This document shows, in pieces, positions 10,128-19,133 of a DNA stretch of 64,000 nucleotides (the stretch's first letter is position 1; every line of letters starts with the position of its first letter). The notes below the pieces were generated by a model, which saw only the letters and a program-made list of their open reading frames with translations, had not been told where the DNA came from and searched no databases. The stretch lies in the NCBI RefSeq assembly GCF_047718555.1, contig NZ_JBDNRK010000015.1:1-64000 (forward strand). The letters are read 5' to 3'. A program made the position numbers and the translations under genes. The stretch comes from Clostridium_I sp047718555. GTDB taxonomy: Bacteria; Bacillota; Clostridia; Clostridiales; Clostridiaceae.

Positions 10128-13013
10128 TTATCTTCTTCTAATTTTTATTTCCTTTATGCGATCTCCCATAAGTACAAGCATTATATTTTTCCCTCTTCCT
10201 GCCCTGTTTTGAAGTTTGAATTCCTCAAGAGGTATAATTTTACTTTCCTTATTCTTGGATTTTACAGTAACAGCTTTATACTCCTCATGGCATAAAAAAC
10301 CATATAAAGCTTCATCTTCTTCATCCAAACTTATGCCTGTTACTCCTGAAGCAATTTTACCCATGTAACTTATGTTTTTAGATAAAAACCTTATACTCAT
10401 TCCCTTTAGCGTAATAATTATAATATCATTATCTTTTTCTTTATCTAAAAATTCAACATTTATCAATGTGTCCTTGCCTCTAAATTTATATGCTATAGTA
10501 CTGGTATTCTCCATTTTAAACTCTTCTAAAGCTGTTTTCTTGATTAATCCATTTTTTGTAAAGAAATATACATCTATGGGTTCCTTAAAGTCCTTCACAG
10601 AAATTATATTCAATATTTTTTCTGACTTTTCATCAAAATCTTCGTTAATTTCTCCTATATTTATGCCTTCACTATCCAGGTTTTGCAAAAAGAAAGCTGA
10701 TACATATAATAACTTTCCTGTATCGGTAAAAAACAAAATGGTGCTTGAGGAATCTGTGCTGCATTCCTTTACATTAGAATTATTTTTAATTTTATCATCT
10801 ATTTTTATGTTTCCAGTATTATTTACGCTGACTTTAAAATTTTTATAACTATATTCATTACTAAACTCTACATTTATAATGCTATCCTTATTTGAAAGAT
10901 TAAAGAGTTTTGTACCAAAACTGTTTCTTTCTGATTCCTCAAGAACTGGTTCTTCTATATCAAATTTAAATTTTAATTTAGTTTCAACAGTTAAAAATTT
11001 TTCTTCCCTATTTTTTTGTACTAATTGTACAAAAATAAGTTTTTCATTATCCCTCGTTTTCAATGCCATAATTTTAGAGTAATTTGAGCTAAACTTATCT
11101 AGGGATATTTTCTTTATAAATCCTCTATCAGTTATAAAAATGAAATCCTCTTGAGAAAGAATATTTTCTATGGAAAATACATTTACTATATGCTCTTTCT
11201 CTAGGTCTAAAGCTCTTATAAGGGTATCCAAACGCTCTCCCTTTTCTTTCCACTTGTATTCAGGTATAGCATTTCCCTTTACCTGATACATATTTCCTCT
11301 ATCTGTAAAAAACATAATTGTATGCTTTGTATTGGAATTAAGTAGAAATTTATTATAATCCCCTTCCCTGTACTCTATATCCTCTACATTGGTATTAGAT
11401 CTGCTGTAAGTCTTTTGAGATATTCTCTTTATATATCCTTCCTTTGATATAGTGACTACAGTATCCTCTACTACAATTAGCTCCTCTAAGTCTATTTTTG
11501 CTTCCTCTTCATTTTCAATTATCTCCGTTCGCCTGTCGTCGCCATATTTTTCCCTTACTTCTTTCAACTCATTTTTTATAACCTTAAGTAATTCTTTTTC
11601 CTTCTCAAGAATATTTTTCAGCTTTTTAATTGTCTTTTCCAATTCTCTGTATTCTTTTTCAAAGGTTTTTATCTCCAGACCTGTAAGTCTGTACAACATA
11701 AGCTCCACTATTGCCTGGGCCTGAATTTCTGTAAATTCATACTCTTTCACTAGATTATCAATAGAGTCTTTCTTAGATTTTGAAGCCCTTATAGTAGCAA
11801 TTATATCATCCAATATATCTATAGCCTTAATAAAGCCCTGTACTATGTGAAATCTTTTTTCAGCTATTTCCAGTTCTTTTTCCGTTCTTCTTTTAATTAC
11901 ATCTTTTTGGTGTTCTACATAGTATTTTAAAATAGTCTTAAGTCCCATAGTAAGAGGTTTACCATTAGCTAAAGCTACCATATTGAAGCTTATATTACAT
12001 TGAAGCTCTGTCTTTTTAAAAAGATACTTTTGTACCTTTTCAACCTCTTCTTTAGATATAGTCTTTTTAAATTCTATAACAGCTCTTATTCCAGATCTAT
12101 CAGATTCATCTCTAATATCCATTATGCCTTCTAATACCTTCTGGTGTCTTTTATCTCCTGTCATTTCAGAAATAGTCTGCAATATTTTAGCTTTATTTCT
12201 CCTATAGGGAAATTCCGTTATAACAATTCCATATCTGCCATTTTCCAATTCTTCTATACTGGTCTTTGATCTTAAAGTAACTTTTCCCTCTCCAGTTTCA
12301 TAAGCAGATAAAAGTGATTCTGCTCCAATCAGTATACCTCCAGTAGGTAGATCCGGTCCTTTTATGTACTGCATAAGTTCCCTTGTGGTAACTTCATTAT
12401 TATCTATGTACAAAAGTGCTGCATCTATAACCTCTCTCAAATTATGAGGAGGTATATTTGTTGCAAGGCCTACTGCAATACCAAAGGCTCCATTTACTAA
12501 AAGATTAGGATATTTAGCTGGAAGAACCTCTGGTTCAAGCTCTGATGCTGAATAATTGTCTACCATATTCACTACATCTTTGTCCATATCCTTAAGCATT
12601 TCCATGGCATTAGGTGTAAGTCTTGCTTCTGTATAACGCATAGCAGCAGCATTATCACCATCCTGACTTCCCCAGTTTCCATGTCCATCTATAAGTGGAT
12701 ACCTGGTGGTAAAGCTTTGGGCAAGTATTACCATAGCATCATAAACAGAGGTATCTCCATGAGGATGGTATTTTCCAAGAATATCTCCTACTATTCTTGC
12801 AGATTTATAGTAGGGTTTATCAGGAAATGCCTTCATCATATAAGCACCATATAAAATTCTTCTATGAACGGGCTTTAGTCCATCGCGGACATCTGGCAGT
12901 GCTCTGTCTTTTGCTACCTCCACAGCATAGGGCAAATAATTATCTGGCATAGCCTCCTCTAAGGGAACATTAATTATATTATTATCTTTTGGTATATCTA
13001 TCTTCTTAGCCAC
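10128..13013 (-). CDS. parC: DNA topoisomerase IV subunit A (GyrA/ParC family)
   Basis: Breakage-reunion subunit of a type IIA topoisomerase. Catalytic tyrosine is Tyr127 in AAAMRYTEARL, the quinolone-determining loop is HPHGDTSVYDAM (Thr88, Asp92), and the winged-helix and tower domains run to about residue 490. A long C-terminal beta-pinwheel follows. The canonical GyrA box (QRRGGKG) of gyrase is not seen; only a weaker QNRAGRGKN occurs near the C-terminus. That, and the tandem placement with a ParE-like gene 70 bp upstream, argues for topoisomerase IV rather than gyrase. 961 residues is long, from an extended C-terminal domain. Automatic annotation may call it gyrA. Confidence 0.85.
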   Translation of the reverse strand: MAKKIDIPKDNNIINVPLEEAMPDNYLPYAVEVAKDRALPDVRDGLKPVHRRILYGAYMMKAFPDKPYYKSARIVGDILGKYHPHGDTSVYDAMVILAQSFTTRYPLIDGHGNWGSQDGDNAAAMRYTEARLTPNAMEMLKDMDKDVVNMVDNYSASELEPEVLPAKYPNLLVNGAFGIAVGLATNIPPHNLREVIDAALLYIDNNEVTTRELMQYIKGPDLPTGGILIGAESLLSAYETGEGKVTLRSKTSIEELENGRYGIVITEFPYRRNKAKILQTISEMTGDKRHQKVLEGIMDIRDESDRSGIRAVIEFKKTISKEEVEKVQKYLFKKTELQCNISFNMVALANGKPLTMGLKTILKYYVEHQKDVIKRRTEKELEIAEKRFHIVQGFIKAIDILDDIIATIRASKSKKDSIDNLVKEYEFTEIQAQAIVELMLYRLTGLEIKTFEKEYRELEKTIKKLKNILEKEKELLKVIKNELKEVREKYGDDRRTEIIENEEEAKIDLEELIVVEDTVVTISKEGYIKRISQKTYSRSNTNVEDIEYREGDYNKFLLNSNTKHTIMFFTDRGNMYQVKGNAIPEYKWKEKGERLDTLIRALDLEKEHIVNVFSIENILSQEDFIFITDRGFIKKISLDKFSSNYSKIMALKTRDNEKLIFVQLVQKNREEKFLTVETKLKFKFDIEEPVLEESERNSFGTKLFNLSNKDSIINVEFSNEYSYKNFKVSVNNTGNIKIDDKIKNNSNVKECSTDSSSTILFFTDTGKLLYVSAFFLQNLDSEGINIGEINEDFDEKSEKILNIISVKDFKEPIDVYFFTKNGLIKKTALEEFKMENTSTIAYKFRGKDTLINVEFLDKEKDNDIIIITLKGMSIRFLSKNISYMGKIASGVTGISLDEEDEALYGFLCHEEYKAVTVKSKNKESKIIPLEEFKLQNRAGRGKNIMLVLMGDRIKEIKIRRR

Positions 13014-13031
13014 GTAATTTCCTCCATTGAT

Positions 13032-13074
13032 GCATATTCAAATAAATAACTATTAACTATTTATTTTCGCATGC
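13032..13074. repeat. Dispersed inverted repeat, family D copy 1
   Basis: Imperfect palindrome with arms GCATATTCAAATAAATA and TATTTATTTTCGCATGC around ACTATTAAC, sitting in the short parE-parC spacer. Partial copies with the GGCATATGAAAATAAAT core lie at 34470, 37677 and 48046. Confidence 0.5.
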
Positions 13075-13081
13075 CTGAATT

Positions 13082-15055
13082 TTAAAATTCTGCGTATTTG
13101 TACATATAATTTTTTCTAGGCTCCACTATATCTCCCATTAAAAGAGATACCATTTTTTCTGCCTTTGCAGCATCTTCAATGGTTACTCTTTGCAATGTTC
13201 TTGTAGTTGGATTTAAAGTAGTATCCCAAAGCTGATCGGGATTCATTTCCCCAAGCCCCTTATATCTTTGTATTAGTGCTCCCTTGCCTACCTGTTTTTT
13301 TGCCTCAGCTAGTTCATCATCAGAGTAAGCATATTTTATTATCTCTTTATTTTTAACTTCTTTATATACCTTATAAAGAGGAGGAAGAGCAATATACAAA
13401 TGTCCATTGGCAATAAGGGGTCTCATATATCTATATAGATAAGTCATCCAGAGAGTTCTTATATGATATCCATCTACATCTGCATCACTCATTATTATAA
13501 TTTTATCGTATTTTAAATTATTTTCTCTATAATTATCCAATACACCAGTACCCACTGCTGCAGTAAAAATTTTAAGTTCCTCGCTGGCAAGGACATTTTC
13601 TAGTTTCTGCTTCTCAGTATTCATAATTTTACCTTTAGAGGGCATAATAGTTTGAAATCTTCTATCTCTTGCCTGCTTTGCACTGCCTCCAGCAGAGTCC
13701 CCTTCTACAATTATAAATTCAGCTACAGAGGAATCCTTTAGAGTGCAAACTGCTACCTTACCAGCTAAAGGAGCTGCACCCTTTCCTATTTTCTTTTTTT
13801 CAGCCTCATTTATCTTCTTTATCTTTTCCCTTCTTGTAAAGGCTTGTATTGCATTATTTATAATAGATGCAGCCAGATCCTTATTGTCTTCAATCCATTC
13901 ACAGAGTTTTGTATAGGAAAGATCATTCATCATAGTAGCCGCTTCACTGTTTCCAAGCTTTGTCTTAGTTTGTCCTTCAAAAATGGGATTTGATAATTTT
14001 ATTTTTATTATGGCTGTCATTCCCTCTCTTAAATCATCCCCATCAAACTCTTTATCCTTTTCCTTTAAGAGATTTAATTTTTTTGCCCATTCTTTAAAAG
14101 CTCTGGTCATTCCAGTCTTAAAGCCAGTTTCATGGGTTCCTGCTTCTGTGGTAGGTATATTATTTACATAACTAGCTATGTATTCTGTAGTTGAATCCGT
14201 AAACTGCATGCAAACTTCTGCCTGCATATATATTTTACTTATTTCTCTTTCCCCTTCAAATATAATAGGATCCTTGTGAAGTGGGGTTTTACTTTCATTT
14301 AAATAATCTATAAAATCTAAAAGACCTCTTTCAGAATGATATATCTTACTAAAAGGTTCTTCTTTCCTATTATCTATTAATTCCAGCGTTATGCCTTTAT
14401 TTTGAAAGGCTAATTCCTGAAGTCTTTCATCTATTACTTCAAATTTAAAATCCGTAGAACTAAAAACCCTTTTATCCGGTTTAAAGGTTACAGTAGTTCC
14501 CGTTTCCTTTGTATTGCCAGCTTTATTTAATTTTGTTACTGGTGTACCCGGCATATATTTATCAAGAGTTTTATCAAAAGCATATTCAAATCTCTGTTTG
14601 TATATGTGACCATTTTGACTGACTTTAACTTCCAGCCATTCAGAAAGTGCATTAACTACTGCTGCACCAACGCCATGAAGTCCACCAGAGGTTTTGTAGT
14701 TCTTATTGTCAAATTTTCCTCCAGTGTGAAGCTCTGTATATACCATTTCCACTCCTGATTTTTTCTTAATTGGGTGGATTCCCGTTGGTATACCTCTTCC
14801 ATTATCTGAAATAGTGACACTTTTATCCTGATTTAATATGACTGTAGCTTTATCACCGAAGCCATTGGATATCTCATCTATAGCATTATCTAATACTTCC
14901 CATATACAATGATGTAATCCCTTTATTCCAGTGGATCCGATATACATGCCGGGTCTTATTCTAACTGGTTCTAGTTTTTCAAGAGATGTAAGGGATAGTA
15001 CATCATAATCCTGTTCTCTTTCATTTTCTAAATTCATGTTATTCAATTCCTCCAT
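13082..15055 (-). CDS. parE: DNA topoisomerase IV subunit B (GyrB/ParE family)
   Basis: ATPase subunit partnering the product of the next gene. GHKL ATP site: EVLDNAIDE, DNGRGIP and GGLHGVGAAVVNALS. Transducer lysine region QTKTKLGN. TOPRIM domain EGDSAGGSAKQARDR with the metal triad in MSDADVDGYHI, and the C-terminal RYKGLGEMNPDQLWDTT. 657 residues is the usual length without the GyrB insert. Start at 15055 (MEELNNMNLENERE) or the internal Met7; the spacing does not settle it. The first gene of the parE-parC pair, it is preceded by about 330 bp with no other gene. Confidence 0.88.
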   Translation of the reverse strand: MEELNNMNLENEREQDYDVLSLTSLEKLEPVRIRPGMYIGSTGIKGLHHCIWEVLDNAIDEISNGFGDKATVILNQDKSVTISDNGRGIPTGIHPIKKKSGVEMVYTELHTGGKFDNKNYKTSGGLHGVGAAVVNALSEWLEVKVSQNGHIYKQRFEYAFDKTLDKYMPGTPVTKLNKAGNTKETGTTVTFKPDKRVFSSTDFKFEVIDERLQELAFQNKGITLELIDNRKEEPFSKIYHSERGLLDFIDYLNESKTPLHKDPIIFEGEREISKIYMQAEVCMQFTDSTTEYIASYVNNIPTTEAGTHETGFKTGMTRAFKEWAKKLNLLKEKDKEFDGDDLREGMTAIIKIKLSNPIFEGQTKTKLGNSEAATMMNDLSYTKLCEWIEDNKDLAASIINNAIQAFTRREKIKKINEAEKKKIGKGAAPLAGKVAVCTLKDSSVAEFIIVEGDSAGGSAKQARDRRFQTIMPSKGKIMNTEKQKLENVLASEELKIFTAAVGTGVLDNYRENNLKYDKIIIMSDADVDGYHIRTLWMTYLYRYMRPLIANGHLYIALPPLYKVYKEVKNKEIIKYAYSDDELAEAKKQVGKGALIQRYKGLGEMNPDQLWDTTLNPTTRTLQRVTIEDAAKAEKMVSLLMGDIVEPRKNYMYKYAEF

Positions 15056-15388
15056 ATAAGCACATTTAAGAAACTAGGTAAAATATAACACTTATTTTAC
15101 GTATTATCATCTACTTTTATTTCCATCTTCTATGCCTTAATTCATATATTGCCCTTACATTTACAAATTATCAATCTTATCTTTACTTTATTATTTTAAT
15201 TGACTATAAAAGCAAAATATTTATGAAATATAAAAAACCGAAACATTTCGGTTTTTTATATTTTTACATTAAATTCTAATTGATTATTCATAATTCATCA
15301 AGAAAATTTTTTATAAAATATTTTTAATTTAATAAAATGATTGAAGTCAATAAAATCAAATGATGTTTAAACATTAAGCTTTAGATAA
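15056..15388. other. Intergenic stretch upstream of parE
   Basis: 333 bp without a credible gene. It holds the terminator at 15232 and otherwise AT-rich sequence in which the parE promoter must lie; no convincing promoter match was found by eye. Confidence 0.6.
15232..15257. terminator. Intrinsic terminator
   Basis: Near-perfect inverted repeat AAAAAACCGAA/TTCGGTTTTTT with A and T runs on both sides, so it can act in either direction. Only the 129-residue minus-strand gene to its left and parE to its right are candidates; it probably separates upstream readthrough from the holin-like gene. Confidence 0.75.
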
Positions 15389-15769
15389 TTATTCAATTAA
15401 ATTAGTAGCAGGCAATGTAGCGCAAATTAATTTTATAATATGTTTAATAGCTTTATCACTAATAGTACTTCTCAAATTCAAATTTTCAATTAATTCTTTA
15501 GAAATTAACAACGCTTTCTCTTCCTTTACATCATTATAGTCTGTTTTAAAATTTTCTTCAACAAAAATTACCGCTTCACCTATAGACCTCAATATGTTTT
15601 TTATAGTTTCTTCTGTAGTTTCATCAGTTTCAAGCTTTAAAATGTTTGCAGTTATACCATAATAATCTTCTTTAATTTTAGCATCCTTTTCTCTCAATAA
15701 GTATACAAAATATGAAATTCCAAGCACTATAGCAACTAATAATATATATTGAACTATTATTTCTAACAT
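15389..15769 (-). CDS. Small membrane protein resembling LLH-family phage holins
   Basis: 126 residues with one N-terminal transmembrane segment (IIVQYILLVAIVLGISYFVY), then an amphipathic charged tail. The tail contains IGEAVIFVEENF and a run toward HIIKLICATLP, the pattern of the LLH phage-holin family (one TM, conserved AV.FVEQ-like stretch, C-terminal helix). Start 15769 is favoured because AAGGAG lies 8 nt upstream; a GTG three codons earlier overlaps that site. No endolysin or other phage gene is nearby. It is either a phage remnant or a domesticated small membrane protein. The family call is by pattern only. Confidence 0.5.
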   Translation of the reverse strand: MLEIIVQYILLVAIVLGISYFVYLLREKDAKIKEDYYGITANILKLETDETTEETIKNILRSIGEAVIFVEENFKTDYNDVKEEKALLISKELIENLNLRSTISDKAIKHIIKLICATLPATNLIE

Positions 15770-15848
15770 AGGAATCACTCCTTAAACAATCACATATATT
15801 CATAATCAAATTCGTAATTTGAGAAGATAGCAAATTAAAATTGGAAAA

Positions 15849-15877
15849 ATTTACACCCCTGGGGTGAAAATATTACC
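15849..15877. repeat. Dispersed palindromic repeat, family A copy 2
   Basis: Contains the dyad CACCCCTGGGGTG in an AT-rich frame (TTTACACCCCTGGGGTGAAA, then ATATTACC). The flanking AATTGGAAAA and ATTTATTAC...TTACTATTACGAA also occur at 42607-42660, suggesting a larger decayed element. It lies about 80 bp upstream of the holin-like gene. Confidence 0.55.
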
Positions 15878-15983
15878 ATTTATTACTTCGCCCTTTCTTA
15901 CTATTACGAACTAAATATTTAACTAATATTGATATATGCAATAGTTTTAGAACATGTACCTCTAAAAATATTAGAAAGAGAAA

Positions 15984-16028
15984 AGAGGTGTCTCTCATGC
16001 ATAACATTGCATTTTAAGACAACCTCTC
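15984..16028 (-). terminator. Terminator after ptsG
   Basis: AGAGGTTGTCT pairs with AGACACCTCT around a loop of about 22 nt containing a second small dyad (ATGCAATGTTATGCAT), followed by a T-rich tract on the minus strand. Confidence 0.65.
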
Positions 16029-16043
16029 TATGACTAAAAATTT

Positions 16044-18074
16044 TTACTGAATTGTTACTATACTTTTTTGTCCACGCTTAACTTCTGTTCCTTGGTTAAT
16101 TACTACACTTTTACCCTCTGGTAAATTCGTAAATACTACAGGTGTAATTATTGATGGAACCTTGTCTTTAACCTGATCAATGTCAATTTTTAAAATTGTC
16201 TGGCCTGCCTTTACTTTGTCATCTTGCTTAACAAGAGCTGTAAAACCTTCACCTTTAAGATTAACAGTATCCATACCAAAATGTACTAAAAGTTCTAGTC
16301 CATCTTCTGCAGTTATGCCTACAGCATGTTTAGTTGGAAATAAAGTTGTTATAGTTCCATTAACAGGTGAAACTACTTCTCCATTTGATGGTTCGATAGC
16401 AAAACCATCACCCATCATTTTCTGTGAGAATACATCATCGGGAACTTCTGTGATGCTGATTATTTTCCCATCTAAAGGAGAAACTATTTGAGAAACATCA
16501 CTTAAGTCCACCGCAATTTCTTTTGGAGTTTCCTGTTTTGCAGTAGGAACTGGAGTCTTTCCACTGATAATATCTTTTATCTGTCCTTTAAGATGATCAG
16601 ATTTAGGTCCAAATATTGCTTGAATATTGTTACCAATTTCCATAACACCAGCTGCTCCTAACTTTTTAAGCTTATCCTTATCAACATTCTTAACGTCTTT
16701 GACAATTACACGTAAACGAGTTATACAAGCATCTAAACTATCAAGATTTTCTTTTCCACCAAGTGCCTGTAATACTCCATAGGCAAGCTCAGCTCCTTCA
16801 ACAACATTACCTCCTGCTGAATCTTCTGTATCATCTTCACGACCTGGGGTCTTAAGATTCCAGGTTCTTATTGCAAATCTGAATCCAAAATAGTAAATTA
16901 CGGCAAATACCAACCCTACAGGTATTACTAACCACCAAGCAGTTCTATTAGGTATTACTCCGAATAGTAAAAAGTCGATAACACCGCCAGAGAAAGTCAT
17001 ACCAATTTTAATATTTAAAAGCTGCATTGTCATAAAAGATAATCCGGCGAATATACAGTGGATACCAAATAAAGCTGGTGCAACAAATAGGAAAGAAAAT
17101 TCAAGTGGCTCTGTAATACCAGTTAAAAAGGATGTCAATGCTGCTGAAGCCATAATACCACCAACTATTGCCTTCTTTTCTGGCTTTGCTTCATGATATA
17201 TAGCCAATGCTGCTGCTGGCAATCCAAACATCATAAATGGGAATTTACCAGTTGTAAAAGTACCTGCTGTAAATGGTACACCATCTTTTAACTGTGCAAA
17301 GAATATTTTTTGGTCTCCATTAACTAATTGGCCTGATTTGTTTACATATTCACCGAACTGATACCAGAATGGGTTATACCATATGTGATGCAGTCCAAAT
17401 GGGATTAAGGCCCTTTCAATAATACCGAATATAAGTGCTGCTAAAGTAGGATTGGCATCAATCATGTTGTGTGAAAATGCATTTAGCCCTCTTCCTATTG
17501 GAGGCCAAATTATAGTAAGAGCAAGACCGGCAACAATTGCAACCACTGCCGTAACTATTGGAACAAATCTTTTTCCAGCAAAGAAACCTAAGTATGAAGG
17601 TAATTCTATCTTAAAGAATTTCTTATATACTTGTGCAGCAATAATCCCCATTATAATACCACCAAATACACCCATTTGTAAGGTTGGAACACCCAAAGCT
17701 GATGCATATTGAGGATGAGCAGCATCAACCATACTTGGTGTAATTCCAACTACTATTCCAACAGTTTTGTTCATTATTAAGAAACCAACTATGGCAGCAA
17801 GTCCTGCAACACCTTCGCCATCAGCAAGTCCCACTGCAACACCTACTGCAAATAATATTGCAAGGTTATCAAAAACTATTCCTCCTGCTTGACTCATTAC
17901 AGCAGCTAAGCCTTGAAACCAAGCTACTTTTAATGCTGGTACAGCATTTAAAAACTGTTCTTCCTGAAACATAGTACCAAAAGCAAGTAATAATCCTGCT
18001 GCCGGCAAAATTGCAACTGGCAGCATTAAAGCTTTACCAATTTGCTGTAGTACACCAAAGGCTTTTTTAAACAT
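16044..18074 (-). CDS. ptsG: PTS glucose-specific transporter, EIICBA
   Basis: Phosphotransferase permease that takes up glucose and phosphorylates it to glucose-6-phosphate, receiving phosphate from HPr. Domains in order: EIIC (residues 1 to about 400; multiple membrane helices, ALMLPVAILPAAGLLLAFG at the start), EIIB (about 425-505; phosphocysteine in LDACITRLRV, near residue 451) and EIIA (about 535-676; phosphohistidine in LLVHFGMDTV, near residue 597). The C-B-A order and 676 residues match glucose permeases such as Bacillus PtsG and clostridial GlcG; N-acetylglucosamine permeases are close relatives. RNA antitermination controls it, as shown by the leader feature upstream. The antiterminator gene itself is not in the window. 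Confidence 0.92.
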   Translation of the reverse strand: MFKKAFGVLQQIGKALMLPVAILPAAGLLLAFGTMFQEEQFLNAVPALKVAWFQGLAAVMSQAGGIVFDNLAILFAVGVAVGLADGEGVAGLAAIVGFLIMNKTVGIVVGITPSMVDAAHPQYASALGVPTLQMGVFGGIIMGIIAAQVYKKFFKIELPSYLGFFAGKRFVPIVTAVVAIVAGLALTIIWPPIGRGLNAFSHNMIDANPTLAALIFGIIERALIPFGLHHIWYNPFWYQFGEYVNKSGQLVNGDQKIFFAQLKDGVPFTAGTFTTGKFPFMMFGLPAAALAIYHEAKPEKKAIVGGIMASAALTSFLTGITEPLEFSFLFVAPALFGIHCIFAGLSFMTMQLLNIKIGMTFSGGVIDFLLFGVIPNRTAWWLVIPVGLVFAVIYYFGFRFAIRTWNLKTPGREDDTEDSAGGNVVEGAELAYGVLQALGGKENLDSLDACITRLRVIVKDVKNVDKDKLKKLGAAGVMEIGNNIQAIFGPKSDHLKGQIKDIISGKTPVPTAKQETPKEIAVDLSDVSQIVSPLDGKIISITEVPDDVFSQKMMGDGFAIEPSNGEVVSPVNGTITTLFPTKHAVGITAEDGLELLVHFGMDTVNLKGEGFTALVKQDDKVKAGQTILKIDIDQVKDKVPSIITPVVFTNLPEGKSVVINQGTEVKRGQKSIVTIQ

Positions 18075-18107
18075 AATCTTTTCCTCCTCTTTTTCTTTGT
18101 TACCAAA

Positions 18108-18306
18108 ACATAAAAGGCATGAGCAAGGCTATAACATAAGTTATATCTATTTGCAATATCATAAAATTTTAAATTTATATTTTCCGCATATAAGTTTAAA
18201 AATATATAATAATTTCTAAATAGAATCAAAAATAAAATCCTATTGCAAATAAATACCAAATTATATTTTCACCGTTGCTCATGCCTGATCGAATCAGTAA
18301 CACGCA
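18108..18306 (-). promoter_or_regulatory. BglG/GlcT-type antitermination leader of ptsG
   Basis: On the minus strand, GTGTTACTGATTCGATCAGG (within 18272-18306) resembles the RAT sites bound by BglG/LicT/GlcT antiterminators. It can form its own hairpin CTGAT-TCG-ATCAG. It overlaps AGGCATGAGCAA (18275-18286, minus strand), which pairs perfectly over 12 bp with TTGCTCATGCCT (18115-18126) followed by TTTTATGTTTT, a terminator. The 148-nt apical region contains a second pairing ATTTGCAATA/TATTGCAAAT. Antiterminator binding to the RAT would exclude the terminator and let ptsG be transcribed. The distance from the terminator to the ptsG ATG is about 40 nt with a good ribosome site, GAGGAGG. Confidence 0.75.
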
Positions 18307-18476
18307 ATGATATTTTATTTAATTATAATTTGTAAATATATTAATTGTTGTTTTTGTTTACGTTTTCATAATAGCATATTAATAATAATATTACAACATT
18401 TTTTTATTAAAAATAATAGTCTATTTTCAAAATCCTTTTAATTCCAAACACACATTTAAATAAACTATACTATTAA

Positions 18477-18524
18477 AAGCTGCTGTCTCACAATGCATAT
18501 GAATGCATTGTGAGACAGCAGCTT
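18477..18524 (-). terminator. Perfect hairpin after pdxT; repeat family C copy
   Basis: A 22-bp perfect stem (AAGCTGCTGTCTCACAATGC pairing across a 4-nt loop) followed by a T-run on the minus strand, 30 bp past the pdxT stop. The GCTGTCTCACAATG arm is shared with repeats at 22151 and 59549, so this terminator appears to derive from a dispersed element. Confidence 0.75.
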
Positions 18525-18556
18525 TTGTACTTAATTATAATGTTTTTCTAAAGACT

Positions 18557-19132
18557 TTATTTATATTCACTGCACATAGATAAAAAATATCTATGAAAAT
18601 CCAAATTATCCGTTAATTCAGGATGAAAGGAGGTTACAAGCATATTGTTTTCTCTCGCTGCAACTATATTGCCCTTCAATTCATATATGCTTTCTACGCC
18701 TTCACCTAGTTTTGTTATAAATGGAGCTCTAATAAAAACCAAAGGTATCTTATTAGTAGAGACTTTTTCCACTAATTCCTCTGCCTCAAAACTATCGCTC
18801 TGCCTTCCGTAGGCATTTCTTTTAACGCTTATATTCATAACTTGAAGATAAGTGTCCTTCCAGTTTTCTATACTTTTAGCTAAAAGTATCATGCCAGCAC
18901 AGGTTCCCCAAACTGGTAATCCCTTTAATATTTTTTCTCTTAATGGCTCTAGTAATTTAGTATCTCTTAAAAGTTTGCCAATTGTTGTACTTTCTCCACC
19001 TGGAAGTATTATGCCAGCTAATACTTCTAAATCTTCTTCTTTTTTTACTTCCACCGGCTGCTGATTAAGAGATTTTATGTGGTGCATATGCTCTGCAACT
19101 CCACCTTGAAGTGATAATATTCCAATCTTCAT
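18557..19132 (-). CDS. pdxT: Pyridoxal 5'-phosphate synthase glutaminase subunit PdxT
   Basis: Class I glutaminase that supplies ammonia to PdxS for de novo vitamin B6 synthesis. Triad: Cys78 in WGTCAGM, His in SFHPEL and the following Glu. Oxyanion loop LPGGEST. The start at 19132 (MKIGILSLQGG, 191 residues) fits the family and begins one base after the pdxS stop, giving translational coupling; an upstream ATG at 19171 lies inside pdxS and adds 13 non-conserved residues. It forms an operon pdxS-pdxT. Confidence 0.95.
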   Translation of the reverse strand: MKIGILSLQGGVAEHMHHIKSLNQQPVEVKKEEDLEVLAGIILPGGESTTIGKLLRDTKLLEPLREKILKGLPVWGTCAGMILLAKSIENWKDTYLQVMNISVKRNAYGRQSDSFEAEELVEKVSTNKIPLVFIRAPFITKLGEGVESIYELKGNIVAARENNMLVTSFHPELTDNLDFHRYFLSMCSEYK

Positions 19133-19133
19133 A

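Noticed and set aside
15389..15769. A prophage
   Set aside because: One holin-like gene only; no integrase, structural or lysis genes in the neighbourhood.
18026..18259. A 77-residue minus-strand ORF before ptsG
   Set aside because: It spans the antitermination leader, overlaps the ptsG start and lacks a ribosome site.
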